From the NCBI GenBank assembly GCA_013152765.1, contig JAADFT010000040.1:1-26616 (forward strand): a stretch of 26,616 bases of DNA. The letters run 5' to 3'. Position 1 is the stretch's first letter. Each line of letters begins with the position of its first letter. This DNA is from Calditrichota bacterium (GTDB lineage Bacteria > Zhuqueibacterota > Zhuqueibacteria > Oleimicrobiales > Geothermoviventaceae). The position numbers were made by a program, and so were the translations under genes. The notes beneath the pieces are model-generated. The model saw only the letters and a list, made by a program, of their open reading frames with translations. It searched no databases and was not told the DNA's origin. Below, piece after piece: positions 14,192-22,056 of this stretch.

Positions 14192-17100
14192 TCACCGAAA
14201 GCGGTTCCTTGGCCACCACGTTTCGCCCAAGCGCGCCTTCTCCTCGGAAGCGGCACCTTCCTCTTCCTGATCCCGAAGAGGCAGGTAGACCCGAACCTCT
14301 GTCCCTTCGCCGGGCCTGCTTCGCAATTCCATTCTCCCTCCGTGCGCGCGAACAATCCCGTCCGAGATGGGCAATCCCATGCCCACCCCGGTCGACTTGG
14401 TCGTGAAGAAAGGCTGAAAGACCTTCTTTCGCGCTTCTTCCGGGATGCCCGGCCCGTTGTCGGCCACGGCGATCCAGACCTGACGCTGCCCCTCTTCCCC
14501 TGTGTACACCCCAGAGGAAACTCGCACCAGGCCAGCCGCTTTTTCCTTAACGGCATCCACCGCGTTCTGCAGCAAATTCACGACCACGTGCTTCAGAAGC
14601 TGACCGTCCACAGGCACCTGTGGTAGAGCCTCGTACAGAGCCGTTTCCACCCGCACGTTTTGTGGTACTTCGAGCCGGTAAAGCCGCAGAACGTCGTGTA
14701 CAAGCGCATTCAGATCGCTCGGCTCCTTACGCGGCCGGGGCAACCTGGCGAACCGGAGAAAATCGTCGAGCACCCGGCTGACGCGCCGCGATTCCTCGAG
14801 CACGATTTCCATGAGCTCGCGGTCTTCGCCGCTTACGTCCAGGGCGTCGCCCAAAGTACTCACAGACGTGGTGATCGCAGCCAGAGGATTTCTGATTTCG
14901 TGCGCGATTGCCGCCGCCAGCTCGCCCACTGCTGCCAGCTTCTCGGCTTCAGCCGCTCGCTTCTCAAGCTCGCGTTGCGCAGTGATGTCGATCAGCCCGA
15001 TCAGTTGCCCCCGGAACGGATCGCGCATCTCTTGCCGCGTGGCCCGCACCCGCAAGCGACGGCCGTCAGCGCGCACAAGGTTGAGTTCCGTCATGCTCCC
15101 ATCGGTGCCCGCTTCTGCCGGAGAACCGGTCGCCCACTCGGCCAGTTCCTCCGCCGCCACAAACTCCGCGAAACGGTGCCCCGACTCCAGCTCCTGAATC
15201 GACAGTCCCAGTAGCTCGGCACCCTGCCTGTTCACCAAGCGAATCACGCCGTCCTCATCCACCAGCACAAGCCCAACCGGCAGGTTCTGAAACAAAGCCC
15301 GGTAGTTTTCCTCGGATTTCCTCAGGGTGTTGACGAAGCGAGCCCGTTCCACTGCAGCAACAAGCTGGCTCGCCAGTGTCCACAGGAAATTCTGAGCGCC
15401 CGCCTCGCCCACCGGCAGCTTGTCGCTGAACAGCACCGCCAGCGTGTTCCGGGAACCTACGGTTGGCACCGAAATCGTAGCCAGACAGGCGTGAAGCGTC
15501 TCGCCGCTGGCGTCGATTGTCGTCGTACGGCAGATCCCTTCTTTCTGAGCAGCTTCTACCGCGGCGAGAATGTCCGCCTCGCGGATCCCCCGTTTCACCA
15601 GGCCAACATGCCGAACACAACGCCGCCCGGCTCGTTCGCGCACCCAGAACGCCCCCACACCGTCGAAGGCGCGCATGGCCTGCAGCATGGCGTAGCGAAC
15701 CAGCTTTTCCGCGTTCTCCTCGGCGGAAAAAAACCGCCACGTGCGCAAAAGGCGCCGCGAAAACGCGAGGTTTGCGCTCAAATCTTCAAACAGGCGGCGG
15801 TTGGCAATCGCCAGGCTGAGCTGCGCCGCCACCTCGTTGAGGAAGGGTAAATCGCGCTCCGTGAAGTAGCTTTCCTGAAAAGAGCCCAGATTCAGACTTC
15901 CGAACACGCGGTCCTGGGCAATCAGGGGGACGTTGATCGCTGACCGCACGCCGTAAGCGAGGATGCGCTCGTCTACCCGGCTTCGACGACGCTTCAGGCG
16001 CAGGTTGTGGATGATTCGGGGTCGGCGGGAGCGAACCACACGGCCCAGAAAAGAGTCGCCAGCGTTGAAAACGTCGCCAGGGCGTGTCGTCAGCGGTTTG
16101 GAACCTTCGATCGCCACCACCTGAAGCGTCTTTTTGCGAAGATCCACTGCTGTCACAGAAGCCAGGTCGTAAGGCAGGATACGTTTCAACGCGAGCAACG
16201 CCCTCTGGCTCAGTTCCTGGGCGTCGATGTTCGCGCCCATCAGGCGACCGAGCTCCGCCAGCAGAGCCGCCCGTTCCGCTTCCACCTGGTGCCGCTGGAG
16301 ATCGAGGGCTGCGTTGATCGCCATTGCCGCGTGTCGAGCCCCCACAAGCATGTTGCGCACTTGCTGGGCGGACGGCCGCAGTCCCTCGGGAAGCCCGAAC
16401 AGCATGTACGCCTGGGTCTGACCGTAGACGCGACACGGCACCACCCAGATCTGGCTCGCCCGCGGTGGTTTCTGCCACGCACTTTTGAGACTCGCCGCTG
16501 CGCGACCGGCAACCAGATGTGCCCCTTCGGGGCTTACGTCATTCTCAGCTCCCTTCAAACGCCGGTTCCAGCTCTGCAGGCGCTTGTGTCCGCTGAGAGT
16601 TTCACCGGACCAGATGACGTTGCCGTTCTTCCAGAACTTTCCGTACGGCACCATCAACCCGGAACGCTCGCTCCGGACCGCCATTCCCAGCCAGCAAGAC
16701 GGGTAGAGCTCCGAAACGGCACGGCCGATCGCCTCCACGATCGAACCGAGGTCTCTGGCGTCCAGGAGAGCGCTGGACAGCCGCAGCAAAGTGGTCTGTA
16801 GCTGTAGCGTCTTGTTCAGGCGCTGGACCAGCCTGGCGTTTTCAAGGGCCAGAGCCAGCTCTCTCGCAACCGTGTCCAGACCGGCCTGCCCCACGAGCAC
16901 AAGCTGCGGTTGTCTCGTCTCCACGGCGAGGGTGCCCACCAGTCGCCCGTACGCCCGCAGGGGAATCACAACCCCTCGCGGCGAGACTCCCAGCGCCCGT
17001 CTCACCTTCTTGTCTCTGTTCAGCTCATCCAGGTTTTCAGGCAGAAGGATACGGGCGCGCGGTTTGCGCGTCCACCGACCAGCCGTCGTCACGAAATCCA

Positions 17101-17983
17101 GGGCCTGCCCGTCTTCGGAAATCTGGTACAGTACCGCCCCGGTGTAGCCGGATGCGTCCACAAACAGAGTGAGAGCCTTTTGCACCGCGTGAGCCGAGTC
17201 CTCCAACTGGGTGGCCAGCGACCCCACCCGGTTCGTGATCACCAGCTCCCGGTGCCGACGGCGAACCTGTTCCACTTCCTCCACGTCCCGCAGCAGGAGC
17301 GACAACTGCGCTGCGAGCTCGCTGACGAACGGCTCGGCCGACACACGAGCCTGCACGGGCCACTCCACGCCGAGCACGCCCTGCACCGCGCCGCCGTACT
17401 CCAAACTCCTGAGCAAGACGCGCCTTTCTTCACCCTTTTTGCTGCGAACCTGCCGCGACGAAACGCTCAGTCCGCTTCTTCGCATCGCAGCCAGCTCGTG
17501 GAGCCGCTGTTCAACCGGAACAACGCTGCGCCCGACCACGAGCGAAGGAACGCCCGACTCCTCGCCAGCGGTTGCTTTCGGAAACTGAAGCCACACAGCG
17601 CTTGCCTCTAACGCCCGCCGCGTCTCCGCCAGCGTTTCGAGCAACACCCGGTAGCCCCCGGAAGAACGGTCCAGGAACGACGACACACGGCTCAGCGCCC
17701 GGAGCTGAGCCGCACGGCTTTCCTCCCGCTGACGTTCCGCCCGCTGTCGCACCACAACCGAGGCGTGAAGCTGAATCCAGCGTGCCAGACGTGCCCAGTC
17801 GTAGTTCCGGTTGCTCTCAGCAAAAGCGAAAAGGCGAAAACCCTCACCTAAAGAAGGCAGAGGCAAAACCCAGGTGCTGTCCGTTCCACCCAGTCCCGGA
17901 GAAAGTCGCAGCGGCTGGCCACCGCCTTCTTTCTCAAGAACGGCTCGCCATTCGTCTTCGGGCCACCTGCGCGAGCTTTCCCC
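14192..17983 (-). CDS. Multi-GAF/PAS sensor histidine kinase, main (C-terminal) part after a frameshift
   Basis: This is the downstream part, about 1260 residues, of one kinase of about 1460 residues. In order it carries the second half of a GAF-like domain, then about five more GAF-like modules (their ends marked by repeats of the pattern FLNEVAAQLSLAIANRRLF). A PAS domain follows (YRALFQNLPVGLVLVDEDGV), then the HisKA dimerisation domain with AAIAHEIRNPLAAI, and the catalytic ATPase domain with NLLQNAVDAV (N box), DNGPGIP (G1) and FFTTKSTGVGMGLPIS. There is no membrane segment, so it should sense a cytoplasmic signal. It phosphorylates the NtrC-type regulator encoded next. The N-terminal part lies one frame over (17934-18581); the switch is near the CCCC run at 17980-17983. 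Without a frameshift the protein would lack its start. Confidence 0.9.
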   Translation of the reverse strand, partial: GESSRRWPEDEWRAVLEKEGGGQPLRLSPGLGGTDSTWVLPLPSLGEGFRLFAFAESNRNYDWARLARWIQLHASVVVRQRAERQREESRAAQLRALSRVSSFLDRSSGGYRVLLETLAETRRALEASAVWLQFPKATAGEESGVPSLVVGRSVVPVEQRLHELAAMRRSGLSVSSRQVRSKKGEERRVLLRSLEYGGAVQGVLGVEWPVQARVSAEPFVSELAAQLSLLLRDVEEVEQVRRRHRELVITNRVGSLATQLEDSAHAVQKALTLFVDASGYTGAVLYQISEDGQALDFVTTAGRWTRKPRARILLPENLDELNRDKKVRRALGVSPRGVVIPLRAYGRLVGTLAVETRQPQLVLVGQAGLDTVARELALALENARLVQRLNKTLQLQTTLLRLSSALLDARDLGSIVEAIGRAVSELYPSCWLGMAVRSERSGLMVPYGKFWKNGNVIWSGETLSGHKRLQSWNRRLKGAENDVSPEGAHLVAGRAAASLKSAWQKPPRASQIWVVPCRVYGQTQAYMLFGLPEGLRPSAQQVRNMLVGARHAAMAINAALDLQRHQVEAERAALLAELGRLMGANIDAQELSQRALLALKRILPYDLASVTAVDLRKKTLQVVAIEGSKPLTTRPGDVFNAGDSFLGRVVRSRRPRIIHNLRLKRRRSRVDERILAYGVRSAINVPLIAQDRVFGSLNLGSFQESYFTERDLPFLNEVAAQLSLAIANRRLFEDLSANLAFSRRLLRTWRFFSAEENAEKLVRYAMLQAMRAFDGVGAFWVRERAGRRCVRHVGLVKRGIREADILAAVEAAQKEGICRTTTIDASGETLHACLATISVPTVGSRNTLAVLFSDKLPVGEAGAQNFLWTLASQLVAAVERARFVNTLRKSEENYRALFQNLPVGLVLVDEDGVIRLVNRQGAELLGLSIQELESGHRFAEFVAAEELAEWATGSPAEAGTDGSMTELNLVRADGRRLRVRATRQEMRDPFRGQLIGLIDITAQRELEKRAAEAEKLAAVGELAAAIAHEIRNPLAAITTSVSTLGDALDVSGEDRELMEIVLEESRRVSRVLDDFLRFARLPRPRKEPSDLNALVHDVLRLYRLEVPQNVRVETALYEALPQVPVDGQLLKHVVVNLLQNAVDAVKEKAAGLVRVSSGVYTGEEGQRQVWIAVADNGPGIPEEARKKVFQPFFTTKSTGVGMGLPISDGIVRAHGGRMELRSRPGEGTEVRVYLPLRDQEEEGAASEEKARLGETWWPRNRFR

Positions 17984-18581
17984 TCCTGACGAGCCACTCG
18001 GCCTGACCGTCTCCCGTGGGTACCACTCCCAAACACACGTGTCGCAACCCCAGGTGTTCGCGCACGACCCGCCCGAACGCGCGCAGAACATCCCGAAACG
18101 TGTGCCCGCCCGCGTAGTAGCGCCCCAGGTCGCTGAACATCCGCATGATGACGCTGTCGGTCCGCGCTTCCCGGTCGCGCTTTTCCTGCGCCCACCAGAC
18201 CGCCACGCGCTTCGCCAACCAGCGCAGTGCCCCTTCGGTGAGGCCGTCGGGTTTCTTTCCCCGGGGCCACCCAAACGCAAAAACAGCCGTTCGAGCCCCG
18301 TCCAGTCTCACACAGAACCGGGCCCACACACGGCCGTTGTCGCCTGTCTGCACAGCGGCTTCCGAACAGTCCTTCCCCGTGTCTTGCTCGAGATCCGGAC
18401 AACTCCCTCCGACCTGCTCGAGTGTCGCTCCGTCCGGTCCGAGCACGCGGACACACGCGCCCCGCGCGTCCAGAAGGCGTCTACAACCTTCAAGCACCGC
18501 TCCGAGCGCTTTCTCCCCTTTGCCAGAAGCCCGTTCAAGGACCTCTTCGAACCGGATCAGTTCGTCGGAAACCACCTTCAC
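17934..18581 (-). CDS. Multi-GAF sensor histidine kinase, N-terminal part before the frameshift
   Basis: GTG 18581 opens 215 codons: KVVSDELIRFEEVLERASGK, then a GAF-like domain (EGCRRLLDARGACVRVLGPD to GALRWLAKRVAVWWAQEKRD) and the start of a second (MRMFSDLGRYYAGGHTFRDV, HLGLRHVCLGVVPTGDG). The frame then ends in an unrelated Arg-rich tail at 17934. From about 17980 the next frame continues the second GAF domain (SSRRWPEDEWRAVLEKEGG). Deleting one base from the GGGG run in AGGAGGGGAAAG joins them cleanly. GTG 18575 is an alternative start with AGGG upstream. The gene follows the subtilase after 117 bp with no terminator seen, so the two are probably one transcript. Confidence 0.8.
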   Translation of the reverse strand: MKVVSDELIRFEEVLERASGKGEKALGAVLEGCRRLLDARGACVRVLGPDGATLEQVGGSCPDLEQDTGKDCSEAAVQTGDNGRVWARFCVRLDGARTAVFAFGWPRGKKPDGLTEGALRWLAKRVAVWWAQEKRDREARTDSVIMRMFSDLGRYYAGGHTFRDVLRAFGRVVREHLGLRHVCLGVVPTGDGQAEWLVRRGKLAQVARRRMASRS

Positions 18582-18698
18582 ACCCTGCTGATTTCGCCCA
18601 CCCGAGACCGTCGGCTGACACCCCGAGCGCGTTCTTCCACACGCCCGACGTGCAGAACCCGTGCGTCACACGTTCGAGGACGAGACTTGCACCTGCGT

Positions 18699-21600
18699 TC
18701 AGCGCAGGTACAGGAGTTTGCGAACGGCGAGTACCCGCTGGCCAGCCCGCGCCCGAACCAGGTAAACACCGCTGCACGCCAGCGTGCCGTCGTCTGCACG
18801 ACCATCCCAGCGCAGCCTGTGGACACCCGGGGAAACAACCCCGTCCAGCAGCGTTCGAACTACGCGCCCCCGCAAATCTACAATTTGAACCGTGACCTCC
18901 GCGCGCTCCGGCACGGCGAGCTCAAATTGCGTTGCGCCGTTGAACGGGTTCGGAAACGCCGTCGACAGTTGCCACTGTTGTGGCACGCCAGGCTGACCCG
19001 CACTGTTTTCCACGGAGGTCTTCAGGTCGACCGTAACGACCTTCCACGGCATCACTGGATCCCAGGACGCAAAGCCTACACGCAGTGACGGCAGGTCCTC
19101 CAAGTTTGCCACCCGAATCTGGACCTTCTCCGACTGTCCCGAAGCCAAGGTCGCCAGAGGCTGGCTGACCTGAAGCCCACGCGGGTGAAACGTGGGCAAC
19201 ACTGCACGCCACAGGCTCGAATCCGGCAAGACGTCGAAGGTCTCGAAAACGCCTTCCGCCGTTCGCTGTTGCGCCTCCACGCGGACCGGCACCCACGGCG
19301 CCACGCCCTGCAGCACGGAGGTCGGTACCTGAATGTGAACTTTCCCGGGCTCGCTTGTGACGTTGGCGTTGAGGTTTGGCAGCACACGCCGTTGTCCCTT
19401 TGTCACCGTGTAGCCGGTCACGCGGGCGGGTTCTTCTCTCACTTCCAGAATCAGGTCCGCCCCGAGGCTGTCGCCGGTGGTTAAAGAGTCGTCCAGGTCC
19501 AGGTAAATCCACCAGGCCAGGTCGCCAGGATTTCCGGGTTTCCGCCAGTGCACCAGGTCGAAGGTAACGAACGAGCTGTCCCAGGTGGCGTCCAGCTCAG
19601 AAAGATCCAGCGGCGCCTGCTCGTCCAGGTCACGCCACAGCACGGCGCTTCCCGGCTCGCCCCAAAGGCCGCCACTGGTCGCGCCGCCGTCAACAGGAGC
19701 GGGGAGAACGGCTACAAAAAGCGGTCCCGAGCCTGTGTTTCGAAGATCCAGCTGCGCGGTGGCCGCTGTGCCCGAAACGGTGGTCCCAACCTGCAACACG
19801 CCGAGCGCCGGCCGAAAGAGGCTCAGTCGCAGTGTCCCGGGGTCGCTTTGAGGCACCAAACTTTTGACCGCGTGGAACGGCATGGCTCCGGTCTTCCAGG
19901 CCTGAAACGCGTACTCGCCAGCCGGCAGCACAGCGGAGAAGTTGCCAAACGCATCCGCGGAAAACTTGCGCGCCGCCGAAAGCGGTTTGTCGACGGGCCT
20001 GGCAACCACCACCGCTCCGGCCGCCGCCTGGTTGAGCCCAAAATCCCACACGGAGCCGGACACCGCGTACCCGCCTGCCCCCGGCAGCTCAAGGTCACGC
20101 TCAAACCTGCGGCCGCCAAGCTCGAGCACAAGCACCAGGTGGCTAACATGGCCTTCCGGAAGCGAGTCGGAAGCCACAAATTCGAAGGCACCCACAATCT
20201 GGGCCGTACGCCCCGGCAGGATTTGCGCCAGGCGAACGGTAGAGTCCGTTACGGTGACGTACGGGTCGGCGCTACGCAACACAGCCTGCCCAGCGCCCTC
20301 CACGTTGCCGATGTTCTCGATCGTGAAATTCAGCCGCAACGTCTCTCCGGGATCCACCACGTTGTTGGCAGTTTCGGCGGGCTCCTCCAAGCTAACCTGC
20401 TTCAGAGCAGGAACAGCTGCCTGAAGGCCACTGGCCGCAAAAGCGTTCACGATTCCCCAACCGTACGTGTTGTCCGGGTGATCTGCCTGGCTGGCAGTAC
20501 GAATCAGGGCCTGACGCACGTCCCAGCCGGTCCAGTCGGGATGTGCTTCCAGCAGCAACGCGCACACACCGCCCACGAGCGGTGTGGCCAGAGAGGTGCC
20601 GCTCGCGTACCCGTACGTGCTCGGCCCACCCCGCGTGGCGCAGCGCGTGTGAACGCCAAGTGCACACACCTCCGGCTTGATGCGGCCGTCGTAAGTTGGA
20701 CCGCGCGAACTGAAGTCGGCAATGGTGCCGGCCAGTGTGACAGCGCCCACGGTAATCACGCTGTCGCCGTCGGCAGGCGCGTCGATGTGGCCCCAGTTCG
20801 GATCCAGATTCCAGTTGCCAGCCGCCACCGCCACGGCGATTCCCTGCTTGGCAGCCCAATCCGCCGCAATGGTGGACACCGCCGTGTTGCCGTCCATGTC
20901 TTTGAACTGGTACCAGTCGTAGTAGCCCAAAGAACTCGAAATCACGTCGGCGCCCAGGCTGTCGGCCCACTCGGCAGCAGCGGCCCAGTAGTCCTCTTCA
21001 ACCGGCGTCTCGCTGCGGGTGTCCTCCGTTTTGGCCAGCAAGAAGTCGGCCCGGTACGCCGGCCCGATCAGCTTACCAGGGGTGTAGCCCGCCAGGGTGG
21101 ACCACGTCAGAGTGCCGTGGGAATCCGAGTAGTCGTTGGGGTTGTTCGGGTCGCGCTGTGTGTCGTCATCCTTCATCACGAAGTCGCGCTCGGCCACCAC
21201 CTTCAGGTGCGAAAAGGTTTCGTGGTCCTTGTAGTAGCCAACGTCGAGCATGGCAACCAGCACACCCGCACCCGTGTAGCCGAGCTCGTGTAGTTGCGGC
21301 ACCGAAATCTGCTCCAGCTGGTCCCGAGAAGCGCCGTAATCCAGCGCGTAAGGCGACGCGTCGATGCCGAGCGGTGCCGCCGACTGCCCTGCTTTTTGAA
21401 GCTCTTTTCGCGGTTTTGGACGTCTGCCGCCTGCCACGAGTCGCAACCTGGCTACGAACGGCTTGTCAGCGATTTCGAGAACCTGCCGGGGCGTAGCCCA
21501 AATGCTCACCGCGTTCAACCAGCGCGAACGCGCCCGCAGGCGTGCACCCGTAGCCAGCACCTCGTGCACGTACGGCCCGTAGATGGGAAGGTCAGCGAAA

Positions 21601-21911
21601 TTCACGAGCTGCGCCCGCCCGAGCTTTGCCCGCCGCCTCAACGCTCGTTCGGTCAGGAACCTCTGCGGTTGGCTGAGCACTTGTTGCACCGCACGTTCGT
21701 CATTCAGACCTTTGTCCGTGAAGAAAACCCAGACCTTCAGCTTTTCGTCCGCTGCCGCTTTCTGGAGGCGGTCGGCAAATTTTGCCGACCATTTCGGGCT
21801 GGAGGGTGCGCGGTACAGTTCCGTCTGGACCCCCTGCCCCAACACATTCGTGAATCCTGCAAGTACCCAGATCAGTCCAGCGACTCCGGCGATTCCCAGT
21901 TGGCGTTTCAT
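18699..21911 (-). CDS. Secreted subtilisin-like protease (S8) with type IX secretion C-terminal domain
   Basis: The protein has 1070 residues. A signal peptide (MKRQLGIAGV start, cleavage near Gly25-Gln26) precedes an N-terminal propeptide-like region (about 40-160). The S8 domain has the triad Asp223 (AMLDVG), His265 (SDSHGT) and Ser440 (ASGTSLATP), with the oxyanion Asn366 in AAGNW. Beyond it come a CARDB-like domain (VVDPGETLRLNFTIENIGN), a carboxypeptidase-regulatory-like domain (VSGSVWDFG to LPAGEYAFQAWK), a further beta-rich region, and an approximately 85-residue C-terminal domain (FPNPFNGATQFELAVPE to LACSGVYLVRA) of the Por/type IX sorting class. It should be exported and attached to or released from the surface. 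ATG 21911 is chosen over an upstream in-frame start because of the signal peptide and GGAG upstream. A -24/-12 promoter lies 72 bp upstream. Confidence 0.93.
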   Translation of the reverse strand: MKRQLGIAGVAGLIWVLAGFTNVLGQGVQTELYRAPSSPKWSAKFADRLQKAAADEKLKVWVFFTDKGLNDERAVQQVLSQPQRFLTERALRRRAKLGRAQLVNFADLPIYGPYVHEVLATGARLRARSRWLNAVSIWATPRQVLEIADKPFVARLRLVAGGRRPKPRKELQKAGQSAAPLGIDASPYALDYGASRDQLEQISVPQLHELGYTGAGVLVAMLDVGYYKDHETFSHLKVVAERDFVMKDDDTQRDPNNPNDYSDSHGTLTWSTLAGYTPGKLIGPAYRADFLLAKTEDTRSETPVEEDYWAAAAEWADSLGADVISSSLGYYDWYQFKDMDGNTAVSTIAADWAAKQGIAVAVAAGNWNLDPNWGHIDAPADGDSVITVGAVTLAGTIADFSSRGPTYDGRIKPEVCALGVHTRCATRGGPSTYGYASGTSLATPLVGGVCALLLEAHPDWTGWDVRQALIRTASQADHPDNTYGWGIVNAFAASGLQAAVPALKQVSLEEPAETANNVVDPGETLRLNFTIENIGNVEGAGQAVLRSADPYVTVTDSTVRLAQILPGRTAQIVGAFEFVASDSLPEGHVSHLVLVLELGGRRFERDLELPGAGGYAVSGSVWDFGLNQAAAGAVVVARPVDKPLSAARKFSADAFGNFSAVLPAGEYAFQAWKTGAMPFHAVKSLVPQSDPGTLRLSLFRPALGVLQVGTTVSGTAATAQLDLRNTGSGPLFVAVLPAPVDGGATSGGLWGEPGSAVLWRDLDEQAPLDLSELDATWDSSFVTFDLVHWRKPGNPGDLAWWIYLDLDDSLTTGDSLGADLILEVREEPARVTGYTVTKGQRRVLPNLNANVTSEPGKVHIQVPTSVLQGVAPWVPVRVEAQQRTAEGVFETFDVLPDSSLWRAVLPTFHPRGLQVSQPLATLASGQSEKVQIRVANLEDLPSLRVGFASWDPVMPWKVVTVDLKTSVENSAGQPGVPQQWQLSTAFPNPFNGATQFELAVPERAEVTVQIVDLRGRVVRTLLDGVVSPGVHRLRWDGRADDGTLACSGVYLVRARAGQRVLAVRKLLYLR

Positions 21912-21980
21912 TCTGCGGTCTCCGTTGTACAAAGCGTTCTCGGTCGCCCCCACCTCCTGCCAGGTTGTACCCCCAACCCG

Positions 21981-21998
21981 TCGCAATTGCCTTGCCAA
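21981..21998 (-). promoter_or_regulatory. Sigma-54 -24/-12 promoter of the subtilase-kinase-regulator operon
   Basis: The minus strand reads TTGGCAAGGCAATTGCGA. TGGCA with GG at 21996-21995, then exactly 10 bp, then GC at 21984-21983 within TTGC. This agrees with the consensus TGGCAC-N5-TTGCA at all but the sixth and last positions. The predicted start is 21971, giving a 60-nt leader. The gene immediately upstream encodes a sigma-54 activator and the operon itself encodes another, which supports the call. Confidence 0.6.
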
Positions 21999-22056
21999 AT
22001 GTTCTCCGGTCTTCCAAACCAACTCCAGTTCCGCGCCGTGAGATGGTTCTACCCTC

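Noticed and set aside
17973..17988. A classic -1 slippery heptamer (G GGA AAG) at the kinase frame switch
   Set aside because: A -1 shift would lead into the third frame, which holds no kinase sequence; the observed continuation needs +1.
19548..21293. A 581-codon plus-strand open frame antisense to the subtilase
   Set aside because: It mirrors a strongly supported S8 protease on the other strand; its translation has no recognisable motif and is rich in His, Arg and Gln, as expected from antisense of GC-rich codons.
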